Assembly (NCBI GenBank): GCA_000620545.1
Contig: JIBA01000012.1
Location: forward strand, 595,448 to 659,447
Reading direction: 5' to 3'
From: Intrasporangiaceae bacterium URHB0013
Lineage (GTDB): Bacteria; Actinomycetota; Actinomycetes; Actinomycetales; Dermatophilaceae
DNA: 64,000 bases
A program made the translations under genes and the position numbers. The notes under the pieces are model-generated. The model was given only the letters and a program-made list of their open reading frames with translations, did not search any database and had not been told where the DNA came from. Positions 15,153-23,254 of this stretch are shown piece by piece. Position 1 is the first letter of the stretch. Every line of letters begins with the position of its first letter.

Positions 15153-15677
15153 ATGCAAGGCTTTGAGATGATGATCCGACCGGGTGACGAGGATGCCGGC
15201 GAGGTTACGCCGTACGACGTTCCGCGCGGCACCTGCCCGGTGTGCGGAGGGAGCGAAGTTCGGCACCTGGTGATCGGTCTTCCCGCAGACCCGGAACCGA
15301 TGACCGGTACGCCGCCGTGGATTGAGTGGGTCGGCTGCCTTCACCCCGGATACGACCGCAACTGTGACCGGTGCGGTGCCCAATGGGAGTCGGAGGAACT
15401 GATGAACATCGATAGCGTGTGGCCACGAATCGTCCAGCACGCGGGGCAAACCTTCAAGACGTCTACCGGCCTGGAATTCACCTACCGGGTGCCAGGTCAG
15501 TTCTTGAGAGTGACTCGTGACGGGCGTGAGATTAACCGTTCACTCTCCCGGACCAACTTCGCGAGGGCGCTCGAGGCCATGCCGGTTGATCGTCCTGGGG
15601 ACATCTCGGATTGCCAAGGCCCCGCGTACACCTGGGCGATCCTCATGGACCCCCGCGTGCGCCGGCACGACTGGTAG
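15153..15677 (+). CDS. Unknown 174-residue zinc-ribbon protein
   Basis: Starts at ATG 15153 (or 15168). Contains two CxxC pairs, TCPVCGGSEVRH and NCDRCGAQW, about 45 residues apart, which could form one zinc site. Between them is an aromatic segment with GCLHPGYD. The C-terminal half ends in CQGPAYTWAILMDPRVRRHDW. No family recognised. It may act with the preceding zinc-ribbon protein. Confidence 0.6.
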   Translation: MQGFEMMIRPGDEDAGEVTPYDVPRGTCPVCGGSEVRHLVIGLPADPEPMTGTPPWIEWVGCLHPGYDRNCDRCGAQWESEELMNIDSVWPRIVQHAGQTFKTSTGLEFTYRVPGQFLRVTRDGREINRSLSRTNFARALEAMPVDRPGDISDCQGPAYTWAILMDPRVRRHDW

Positions 15678-15818
15678 GCGCCCGTGAGCGGCGTCAACGG
15701 CCGCTGCTGCGACTACAGCACAGGCCAACGCGGGAACGGTAGCGAGCCCGACAACCAGAGGGTCGGGCTCACTATTGTCCCTGGCTCGCTGGTTGTGAGC
15801 TCGCCACCAGCGTGCGAA

Positions 15819-16058
15819 CTAGCGGTAACGCTTCTCGATCCGGGTGCCGACCACGACATCGCGCGTGATCACGGTTGGCTTGCGCCCAATGAGCCGGCCA
15901 AGCAGAGATGGCTCGCGGACCTCTTCCCGCTGCTCGATCACGGGCACCTCGTTGATGATGCCTTCAGGCATCGGGTGGTAGGGCGCTCCGCCAGAGGGCG
16001 GTGCACTACGGGCGCCGCCGGCACCGGGGTAGCGGCGGCCATAGGTGTCGCTAGTCAT
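15819..16058 (-). CDS. Small unknown protein, Gly/Pro-rich N-terminus
   Basis: Seventy-nine residues from ATG 16058, preceded on the minus strand by ggagagcg. The N-terminal half is disordered (Gly, Ala, Pro, Ser), the C-terminal half is charged and strand-like (NEVPVIEQREEVREPSLLGRLIG then VITRDVVVGTRIEKRYR). No transmembrane segment. It is 34 bases downstream of a small membrane protein gene on the same strand, which suggests a two-gene operon. Confidence 0.6.
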   Translation of the reverse strand: MTSDTYGRRYPGAGGARSAPPSGGAPYHPMPEGIINEVPVIEQREEVREPSLLGRLIGRKPTVITRDVVVGTRIEKRYR

Positions 16059-16092
16059 TGTCTCGCTCTCCTTCTGGTGTGGTCGGTAGGCG

Positions 16093-16386
16093 TCAGGCCA
16101 TGAGGTTGAGGCTGCTGATGAGTTGGTCAAGGCTGATCTGGCGGCTGCGATATGCCCAGTAGCCGGCTTCGACAGCCGCGGGGTCTAGGCCGAGACCGGT
16201 TGCGCGCTGACGCAGCTCGGCCAGGTCACACTCCTGCTCGAGGGCCTCGCGCACTGCTTGGCGGTCTCGGCGGGAGATCTCACGGGCGGCCTCGGCACGC
16301 GCGGCCTCGATGGCCACGTAGCCGCCACCAATGCCGCCGCCGACGAGCGCTCCGGCCAAGGCGAACAGTCCGATTACGGGGAGCAT
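16093..16386 (-). CDS. Small membrane-anchored protein
   Basis: Ninety-seven residues with a Gly-rich hydrophobic N-terminal helix (residues 1-25, GLFALAGALVGGGIGGGYVAI), then a long charged helix (ARAEAAREISRRDRQAVREALEQE) and a C-terminal helical hairpin. Likely a single-pass inner-membrane protein with a coiled-coil-like cytoplasmic or extracytoplasmic part. A good Shine-Dalgarno (aaagga) precedes the ATG. No family recognised. Confidence 0.65.
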   Translation of the reverse strand: MLPVIGLFALAGALVGGGIGGGYVAIEAARAEAAREISRRDRQAVREALEQECDLAELRQRATGLGLDPAAVEAGYWAYRSRQISLDQLISSLNLMA

Positions 16387-16522
16387 CTGTAGGGTCCTTT
16401 CAGGTGAGTCGAACGGGATAACTACAGCGTGAGGGCATGGCCAGCGCCCGCTGGGCGGAATGACGCGAGGGTCTCGAGCCGTAATAACGCGAGGGTGACG
16501 AGCGATGAGACGCGAGTCCGCT

Positions 16523-17503
16523 TTAAGTACTCATGGGGCTATCAAGCGGCACTTGGATCGGGCTCGGCTCCGCGTTTGTTTGCCCGGCCGCCATGGCCTG
16601 ATGCTCCAGAGCGGCGGCCCGCCGTTCGAGGTTCGTCAGCGTGTAACTCTCCAGCGGTCTGGACACCTCGAACGCAGGTGGCTCCCCGGCCCTCATGTTG
16701 GCAATCGAAACGATTGTGAAGCCCAGCAAGCCGGTCAATTCGAGGGCCTCCTCTACGTCAGGGTCACGAAATAGTTCGTGAGCCGCGACGATCAACCGCC
16801 GGACGGTGTACGCCTCCCGAACCGTCAGTGTCTCGATGCAGCGCAACTGTTCGCTAGCCAACACAAAGGGCTCGGGCGCGATGGCCGCGTAGAGGTCCCC
16901 GTACTTCGCCGTGAGGACCAACTCCGGCGTGAGTGGGACGCCCGCCATGTCGGCCAAGCGCAGGCCGAGGGCCAGGTATGCGCGCTCCTTGACCAGCTCG
17001 GGTGGGTTGCCTGCATGCTGCACGTCGCGCACCGCTGCCTTGTACATCGCCCGCATCGAGGGGTACTCGCGTGCGAGATCCGCGGCCAAGTGAGCCACGT
17101 CTCCAAGCACGTCCGGATCGGACAGGGAGGTCGCCCGCAGCCGAGTGGCCGCGTGCTGCCAGATACGGGACGCGCTGGGGAATCTTCGGCCGATGCTCCA
17201 GCGGGCAGCGTCGCGCAGCACCGGCTCGCTGAGCGGAAGCCCGTAGGCGAACAGCGCGTTTGCCCCAAACTGCCAGTCACGGCCGCGGCCGGAATGTTCG
17301 GCCAGCACCGTGGCCACGCAGACGTCAGTCTCGTCCGGCGGCTCGACCCGGGTGCCGGCGGACGGATGGCGGCTGTAGTCGGGGCGTCGCAGAAGCCCAC
17401 ACCGTCGCCACCGTTCGAGCTGGAACTGGGTGACGTCAAATCCCGCTGCTGCGACCTGGGCCACGAGTTCTGCGTCAGAACGCGACAGAGGTGAGCGGAC
17501 CAT
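16523..17503 (-). CDS. Unknown protein with MerR-like N-terminal HTH
   Basis: A 326-residue protein from ATG 17503, which has aagggtggg immediately upstream; a longer frame goes up to 17737. The first segment (SDAELVAQVAAAGFDVTQFQLERWRRCGLLRRP) resembles a MerR-type winged-helix DNA-binding domain (the FQLERWRRCGLL turn). The rest is helical and Ala/Leu-rich without a known ligand domain. A divergent gene begins within 200 bases. It may be a regulator of that gene. Confidence 0.6.
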   Translation of the reverse strand: MVRSPLSRSDAELVAQVAAAGFDVTQFQLERWRRCGLLRRPDYSRHPSAGTRVEPPDETDVCVATVLAEHSGRGRDWQFGANALFAYGLPLSEPVLRDAARWSIGRRFPSASRIWQHAATRLRATSLSDPDVLGDVAHLAADLAREYPSMRAMYKAAVRDVQHAGNPPELVKERAYLALGLRLADMAGVPLTPELVLTAKYGDLYAAIAPEPFVLASEQLRCIETLTVREAYTVRRLIVAAHELFRDPDVEEALELTGLLGFTIVSIANMRAGEPPAFEVSRPLESYTLTNLERRAAALEHQAMAAGQTNAEPSPIQVPLDSPMST

Positions 17504-17677
17504 CCCACCCTTCCCCAAGTCGCCGTGCTCGATGATGCCAGAGTGACGCATAGCCAAGAGGACGCTCGACTCCTCCGACCACAACGATGCTCCGCCGAGG
17601 CGGAGCATGCCCTGTGGCCATTGAGCCAGGCTAAGGAGCAGCGCCCCTCGACCGATCATGCACGCCGCCCGGACGCG

Positions 17678-18634
17678 ATGCATCTGGAATGTCAGAGCCT
17701 GCTGACCGAGTGCGCCGACTGGTTGATCAACGTCCAAGCGGGACTGCGACTGGCCACCATGGCCAAGTGGTTGTTACCGCATCCCGAACCGCTACGCCCT
17801 CCCCTTGAGGTGACTGGCATCGATCCCTCAACTGCACTGGTGTTCATCACCGGCGCCCGTCGGGGCGTGCACGACGCCCTGGACACCGACGACCCGGCGA
17901 TCTACGTGGCCGTGGTCGCCCAAGACTTCTCCACCCAGTGGCGAGAGCTGGCCGGGATGTACGTCGGCCTGTGCCCCTGCCCACCTCAACGACGAGGCAG
18001 GGTGCCGGCCCAAGACCTGCTGGAGCGCCTTGCGTGCGTACCGATCGATGAGGACGAATTGCCCGCAGGCGCCCGACCCCGGGAGCCGTGGCCGCACTGG
18101 TTCGATGAGCGGCTGATCTGTGTCGCAGCGCTGTCCGAACCAAGGAATGAGTGGCACCGCTGCGCTGTGACTGACCTTGCCACGGACCGGGCAGCCTTGA
18201 TCGGCTACGGCGGACAGTTGGCGGGGCTTCCGCCACTGATGCTTGCTCAACCGGCTGCGGTAGCGGGGAAGTTGGCCGACCTGCTCCCCGAGACGGTACT
18301 TGTCCGGTACGGGGACGCCGACGAGTTGGTCCGGCTCGCAGGCGGGCACGGCGGCAACCTTCCCCCGCTGCCGGCTCCGTTAGCGGTCACGCGTCGGAGT
18401 CGCGCGGTGCCCGTTGGCTGGTGCTTGATTTCCCCGAGGGCGCCCGCCGCGCCCGACGGACCGGTCGCTGCTGGGGCCTTGGGGTCTGCCGTCGGCTCGC
18501 TGACTCCGTCAGCGGTGACTTGGTTGGCAGACCATGCTGATGTGGAGGCGGCTTACATCACGTTCCTGCCGGTCATGGCTGGCGGGCTCGCCATCGATGC
18601 GGCTGTACTGGTCGGGACTGATCTGAGCGCGTAG
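17678..18634 (+). CDS. Unknown 318-residue protein divergent from the MerR-like gene
   Basis: A soluble protein with ordinary composition from the ATG at 17678 (earlier in-frame starts as far as 17525 would overlap the opposite promoter region). It has a strand-rich centre (ALVFITGARRGVHDALDTDDPAIYVAVVAQDF), a PCPPQRRGR loop, and a C-terminal hydrophobic strand region (AAYITFLPVMAGGLAIDAAVLVG). No catalytic motif or family recognised. It may be regulated by the divergent HTH protein. Confidence 0.55.
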   Translation: MHLECQSLLTECADWLINVQAGLRLATMAKWLLPHPEPLRPPLEVTGIDPSTALVFITGARRGVHDALDTDDPAIYVAVVAQDFSTQWRELAGMYVGLCPCPPQRRGRVPAQDLLERLACVPIDEDELPAGARPREPWPHWFDERLICVAALSEPRNEWHRCAVTDLATDRAALIGYGGQLAGLPPLMLAQPAAVAGKLADLLPETVLVRYGDADELVRLAGGHGGNLPPLPAPLAVTRRSRAVPVGWCLISPRAPAAPDGPVAAGALGSAVGSLTPSAVTWLADHADVEAAYITFLPVMAGGLAIDAAVLVGTDLSA

Positions 18635-18812
18635 CCCGAAAGCCTGAGTAGGCAGATGTTGCCTCTGTAGGGCGCCCTCAAAGCACTTGGGAGATCGCGA
18701 GCGTCCTGTCGGATGGTGAGCGGCCGCACTCGCGACTCGGAGTTGTTGGGAGCGCCTCAGCACCGAAGAAGTCCGCCTTGAACTGCAGTGTTCAAAGGCG
18801 CGAGAGATGGCC
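18635..18812. other. 178-bp gap between convergent genes
   Basis: Separates the unknown rightward gene from the leftward HNH pseudogene. No gene or strong hairpin was identified. Confidence 0.4.
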
Positions 18813-19546
18813 TCATGCCAGCCGCTCTCGCAGTTCCTCAGGCGTGAGCCAAGGCCGGGCTCGATGAATCATCCGATGGCAGTTACTGCAGAGCAGAGCG
18901 AGGTCGGCGAGTTTGGTGATCGTGGGCCCGGAGGCATGCAACGGCAGGACGTGATGGACCTCGATGTATCCGTCGCCCACTTGGCCGTACGTCGTGCCGA
19001 AGTGAAATTCGCAAACCTCACATGCGACGGGTAGGCCGGCTGCCTTGACGGCAGCGAGTTTGTGCTTGCGAATGGTCCGGTTCCGCTCACGACGGTAGTG
19101 ACGAACAAGGAGCGGCGATCCCTCTTCGGCCTCATAGTCGGCCTCCGGTGTGTCGACGTCTGACTCCCAATCCGTGTCGATGGCGTTCGCGGATCCGATC
19201 GGCGGTTTTTCCCGCGACTCGACCCCCGCGCGCAGCCGCGCCGCGAGCGCGTTCATCTCTTCCGGCCTCTCCAAGAAGGCGCCGAGCACTTCCCGAGTCG
19301 TGCGCCCACCCTTGGTGGGCTTGCCGGTATAGGTCGGGAGGAGCGTGGACAAGTCGTACATCTTCCGCTGGACGCTATCCGGGCTTCGGAAGTCGTCATC
19401 TCGCGCAGCCTGCGGCACGAACTCCGCGCGGTTGAGCAGGGCCGACACTTCAGCGGCCTCCTTCGATCGCGCCCGGTAAGCGATCAGTCGTTCGCCTTGA
19501 GTTCGGCGCAGACGATGACGATCTCTTCGCGTGTCCAGTCCGCCAC
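18813..19546 (-). pseudogene. HNH endonuclease, frameshifted near its N-terminus
   Basis: The C-terminal part is a clear McrA-type HNH nuclease: CEVCEFHFG, then GYIEVHHVLPLH (catalytic His) and LLCSNCHRMIH, followed by WLTPEELR. The natural N-terminus starts at GTG 19546 in another frame: it encodes ADWTREEIVIVCAELKAND and then meets a TGA at 19484-19486. One extra base at about 19486 would make the frames continuous (..AND-W-IAYRARSKE..), giving a normal protein of about 245 residues. So a 1-bp deletion, or a sequencing error, breaks the gene. A shorter product initiated in the second frame would lack the first helix but keep the nuclease. Confidence 0.85.
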
Positions 19547-19556
19547 GAGGGTTCAC

Positions 19557-19727
19557 CCTAGATCACCGCGCTTGCTCCACCGTTACCCAATGCGCTCCCG
19601 GCCGGGCCGATGGACACAAAGCATGTCGCCCCTGCACTCGCCGTTCGAGGGGCGTGACCGTCGCTGCGGCGAAGCCTGCACTAGGACCAGCGTGCGATGG
19701 GTGCGTGGAAGCGACGGGCGCTCGCAA
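19557..19727. other. Gap at the probable right boundary of the island
   Basis: No gene, tRNA or clear repeat is seen. With the small frame at 19728-19940 this forms the 380-base transition between the island genes and the AddA-like gene; an attachment site would be expected here but I could not identify one. Confidence 0.35.
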
Positions 19728-19940
19728 TTACGGGAAGGGGCCGGGGGGATCTAGCGGTGCTCGGACGAACACGCTGGGCATGCTGCCGGGGGAGACAGCC
19801 TGACGATACGTAGCCGGGCGGTCTTTTGAAGCGCCGAAGGGGGTGACGGACAAACCAACTCCTCGGCTGCCGAGCAGAAGCGCGATCTCGCCGTCCGGCA
19901 TCGTATTCATTCGTGACCACCGGCCCGATTCACGTCTCAC
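19728..19940 (-). CDS. Possible 70-residue protein after the AddA-like gene
   Basis: A leftward frame whose GTG start overlaps the stop codon of the AddA-like gene (GTGA). It encodes a plausible soluble segment (GEIALLLGSRGVGLSVTPFGASKDR) and ends in PPGPFP. The overlap is suggestive of coupling, but no family is recognised and the sequence could be non-coding. Confidence 0.3.
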   Translation of the reverse strand: MRRESGRWSRMNTMPDGEIALLLGSRGVGLSVTPFGASKDRPATYRQAVSPGSMPSVFVRAPLDPPGPFP

Positions 19941-22900
19941 TCGGGGAGCGCTCGCTGGACGGGTCCCTCCTGCTTGGCGAAGACCAGGACTGCGGCTGAA
20001 GTGCGGGACATGGTGGCCGTCGTGACCATCTGCCTGTAGGCGCGGAGCTGAGGTGCGTAGAAGGTCACTCGTGACGGCAGTGCGGCGTCGGGGACGTCGT
20101 CGGTCTTGTAGTCGACGATGACCAGGGAGCCGTCGTCCTCCCGGTAGACGAGGTCGATGAAGCCCTCGAGGACGGTGCCGTCCTCCTGCACCACACCAAC
20201 GTAGGGCTCACGCCAGTGGTCACGCGCCGCAGCCCTCCGGACCACGTCGGACTCCAGCGCCGAGCGGACGAGCGCCGTCACGAGATCCGAGAACTCGACG
20301 ACGCCCTCCGCCACGCACTGCGCGGCGACTGCCTCGTCGAGTCCCTGGCCCGTCGACAGGTCGATGCTCTGGAGCGCGCCGTGGACCGCGCGGCCGATCG
20401 CTGAGCCATAGCGGCCCTTGGCCCAAGGGGGTTGCTCGACATCCCTGGCGCCCTTGGCCACGCCTGCGGGGACCGCACTGCCGGCCTCGCTGGCCTCAAC
20501 AGGCCCGTCCACCCCGGCGACGGCCGGCGCAAGGGCGTCGGGGTCCGTACCCTCCAGACCGGAGGCGCTCGACGCGGGCTTGCGCCGACTGGCGTCAGCG
20601 GAGGCACGCACCCCATCCACCCAGCGCTCCCAGTCCGGCGGAGGGGTGACCACGGCCGCGCCCGCCCCGTCCAGCTGCCGGTCGCCGGGCGGGAGCTCGA
20701 CCGCGCCCGCCACCTGCGCGGCGCCTGCTTCCGCGAGGTACTTCGCGTTCGTCTCGGTCTTCCCGCACCGGTGCAGTGACACGACGAGGTGGTCGCGTGC
20801 GCGGGTCGCCCCGACATAGAGCAGCCGCATCCGCTCGTAGTCGCTCATCTGCTCGTCGAGCGGAACCTGCTCCTGGAAGTCCTCGGTCTCGACGTCCTTT
20901 CCGAGCCGGACGGCATACCCGTGCTCCTTCCACAGCAGGCGAACGCCGCCGCTGTTGCCGGGCCGGGACGTCATGCCCGAGAGGACGACCATGGGGAACT
21001 CCAGACCCTTGGAAGCGTGGATCGTCATGATCCGCACCGAGTCCACGTCGGACTCCGGAAGGACGGACTCGGCCACCCGGGACCCCTCAGCCGACTGCGC
21101 GGCCGCCCAGGCGAGGTAGGCCCTCAGACCGCCGTGCTCGGCCTCCGACCAGGCCCGGGCCTGGTCGATGACGAAGCGCAGGCGCCGCCACGAGTCGCGG
21201 GCCCGTGGCCCGAACGCCGCGGCCTCGAACATCCGCCGGTCGACGGCGACGCGTCCGAGCACCTCGGACGGCGTCAACCAGCGGGACTCGTAGTGCAACC
21301 GCCGCAGGTACAACAGGGCCCGCCCGACCGGGTGGGATTCGGCGTCCTCCCGTGGGGGAGCCACGACGCTGAAGGCGCCACCCGACCGCTTCCAGGTCCA
21401 CAGGTCGTCGTCGCCGCACCCGAAGATGGGCGATCGCAGCGCCGTGACCAGCGCGAACGAGTCCGAGGGATCTGCAACCGCGCGCGCCACGGCGAAGAGG
21501 TCGCGCACCTCCTGCGCCTGGTAGACGAGGGAGCTCGACTCGGTTCGGTACATGACCTTGGCATCGTCGAGCGCCGCTTCCAGGAACGGCAGCGAGGTCC
21601 GTGACGGAACGAGGATCGTGATGTCGCCCGGGTGCAGCGGCCGCCACTCGGTGCGCGGTGTGCCGTCGGCCTCCTTCTCGTCGAGCGGGACCTCGGTGGT
21701 CCAGCCCTCCTCGAGCGCGGTCACGACGGCTTGTGCGACGTCGTGGGCCTCGATCTCGCGCAGCTCGCTGGCGTACATCCGCCCGGGGTGCTCGCCGGCG
21801 CCGAGCACCGTCACGGCGGCGCCGACCGTTGGGCCTGCGCGGTGGTGGTCGAGCGGCTCGTACGGCGGCTGCTTCGCGTCGTCGGCCTGGATCAGCTCGC
21901 CGAAGACCGCGTTGACCCAGTCGAGGATCGGTGCGCCGGTGCGGAAGTTCGTCGTGAGGGAGACGTGCCCACCGAGGACCTGCTGGGCCTGGAGGTACAT
22001 CCCGATGTCGGCCCGCCGGAAGCGGTAGATCGACTGCTTGGGGTCGCCGACCACGAAGAGCGCCCCAGGCGGCACCGGCACGTCCTCCCAGCGCTCCTGG
22101 CCTGCCGCGGCGCCACCGGCGATGCGGACCGCGATCTCGATCTGGATGGGGTCGGTGTCCTGGAACTCGTCGAGGAGCAGGCGCTGGTAGCGCTCCTGCA
22201 GGATGGCCCGGACGTCGGGGTTGTCGCGCAGCAGGTCGCGGGCCAGCACGAGCAGGTCGTGGAACTCGAGGCGCCCCTCCCCCTGACGTGCGCGGGCGGA
22301 GTCGAGCACGCGTTCGCCACACCAGTGGACGATCGAGCGCAGCGTCGTCTCGGTGACCCGGTCGACCAGGTGCTTGACCTCCCGCTGCCACTCCTTGCAG
22401 CTGCCCCGGAACTCGTCGAGGCGGTTGCCCCAGTTGCCCTTCTGGCCGTAGGCGAAGCTGAGCTTGGCGGCGCCCCTGAGGGCGGACAGCAGCGAGGGGG
22501 CGTCGTCGGCGATCGCTTCCAGGGCACCGGCCCACTCGGCGAGCTCGTCGAGCCGGCTGAGGAACTTGTCGCCGTCCTTCGTGCAGTGGTCCCGGAAGTC
22601 GACGAGCCGGCGTGCCTCTGCGAGGATCGGGGCGACATCGGGCAGCTGTGGCGGCTCCGGCGCGCCGGCGCCGAGGACGTGCGAGGCGATGAGGTCCCAG
22701 TCGGAGTTGAGCTTTGCGATGACGGCTCGGACGTGCTCGAGGGTGATCCCCGTCGCCCACGCCATCTCCAGCGTCACGGCCATGTCGGGGTCATCGAGCA
22801 GCTCGCTGCGCAGCTGCCCCCATCGGCTCTCGAAGGCGACCGACGAGGCGACCTCGTCGAGCACTTCGAGCAGTGGTGGGATGCCGGCCTCGATGGGGTG

Positions 22901-23254
22901 CTCGGTGAGGATTCGCTGCGCGAAGGAGTGCAGCGTGCCGATCGCCGCCAGGTCGAGCCCGTCGAGGGCGGCCTCGGCGCGCTCATGCGTCAGGTCGGTC
23001 GTCGTGTGGCGCGCCGCTGCCTCCAGGCGGCCCCTGAGCCGGTCGCGCAGCTCGGCCGCAGCGCGCTCGGTGAAGGTGACCGCCGCCATCTGGTCGATGG
23101 GGATCCCGTCCTTGACGACGAGCTCCTGCACCCGGCTGACCAGGGCGCTGGTCTTGCCCGAGCCCGCTCCCGCGTCGACGAAGAGGGTGTCCTGCGTGTC
23201 GTGGCGGATCCGCAGCCGAGCGGCTTCGTCGACCAGCTTGTCGGTGCGCCTCAT
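19937..23254 (-). CDS. AddA-like UvrD helicase with C-terminal PD-(D/E)XK nuclease
   Basis: A protein of about 1105 residues that should process DNA double-strand ends as part of an AddAB/AdnAB-like helicase-nuclease. Residues 25-36 contain the Walker A (DAGAGSGKTS); VTFTERAAAELRDR follows as motif Ia, DEFQDTDP as motif II, GDPKQSIYRFRRAD as motif III, and TIHASKGLEFP plus YVGATRARD as motifs V and VI. The last 100 residues carry the nuclease (FIDLV and VDYKTDD). ATG 23254 overlaps the stop of the AddB-like gene (ATGA). The GGCATAC heptamer typical of the backbone occurs in it, so it is probably chromosomal and not island cargo. Confidence 0.9.
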   Translation of the reverse strand: MRRTDKLVDEAARLRIRHDTQDTLFVDAGAGSGKTSALVSRVQELVVKDGIPIDQMAAVTFTERAAAELRDRLRGRLEAAARHTTTDLTHERAEAALDGLDLAAIGTLHSFAQRILTEHPIEAGIPPLLEVLDEVASSVAFESRWGQLRSELLDDPDMAVTLEMAWATGITLEHVRAVIAKLNSDWDLIASHVLGAGAPEPPQLPDVAPILAEARRLVDFRDHCTKDGDKFLSRLDELAEWAGALEAIADDAPSLLSALRGAAKLSFAYGQKGNWGNRLDEFRGSCKEWQREVKHLVDRVTETTLRSIVHWCGERVLDSARARQGEGRLEFHDLLVLARDLLRDNPDVRAILQERYQRLLLDEFQDTDPIQIEIAVRIAGGAAAGQERWEDVPVPPGALFVVGDPKQSIYRFRRADIGMYLQAQQVLGGHVSLTTNFRTGAPILDWVNAVFGELIQADDAKQPPYEPLDHHRAGPTVGAAVTVLGAGEHPGRMYASELREIEAHDVAQAVVTALEEGWTTEVPLDEKEADGTPRTEWRPLHPGDITILVPSRTSLPFLEAALDDAKVMYRTESSSLVYQAQEVRDLFAVARAVADPSDSFALVTALRSPIFGCGDDDLWTWKRSGGAFSVVAPPREDAESHPVGRALLYLRRLHYESRWLTPSEVLGRVAVDRRMFEAAAFGPRARDSWRRLRFVIDQARAWSEAEHGGLRAYLAWAAAQSAEGSRVAESVLPESDVDSVRIMTIHASKGLEFPMVVLSGMTSRPGNSGGVRLLWKEHGYAVRLGKDVETEDFQEQVPLDEQMSDYERMRLLYVGATRARDHLVVSLHRCGKTETNAKYLAEAGAAQVAGAVELPPGDRQLDGAGAAVVTPPPDWERWVDGVRASADASRRKPASSASGLEGTDPDALAPAVAGVDGPVEASEAGSAVPAGVAKGARDVEQPPWAKGRYGSAIGRAVHGALQSIDLSTGQGLDEAVAAQCVAEGVVEFSDLVTALVRSALESDVVRRAAARDHWREPYVGVVQEDGTVLEGFIDLVYREDDGSLVIVDYKTDDVPDAALPSRVTFYAPQLRAYRQMVTTATMSRTSAAVLVFAKQEGPVQRALPE

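Noticed and set aside
20789..22760. Long frames on both strands opposite or within the AddA-like gene
   Set aside because: They are arginine/proline-rich third-position shadows in high-GC DNA. The minus-strand frame with intact helicase motifs is the gene.
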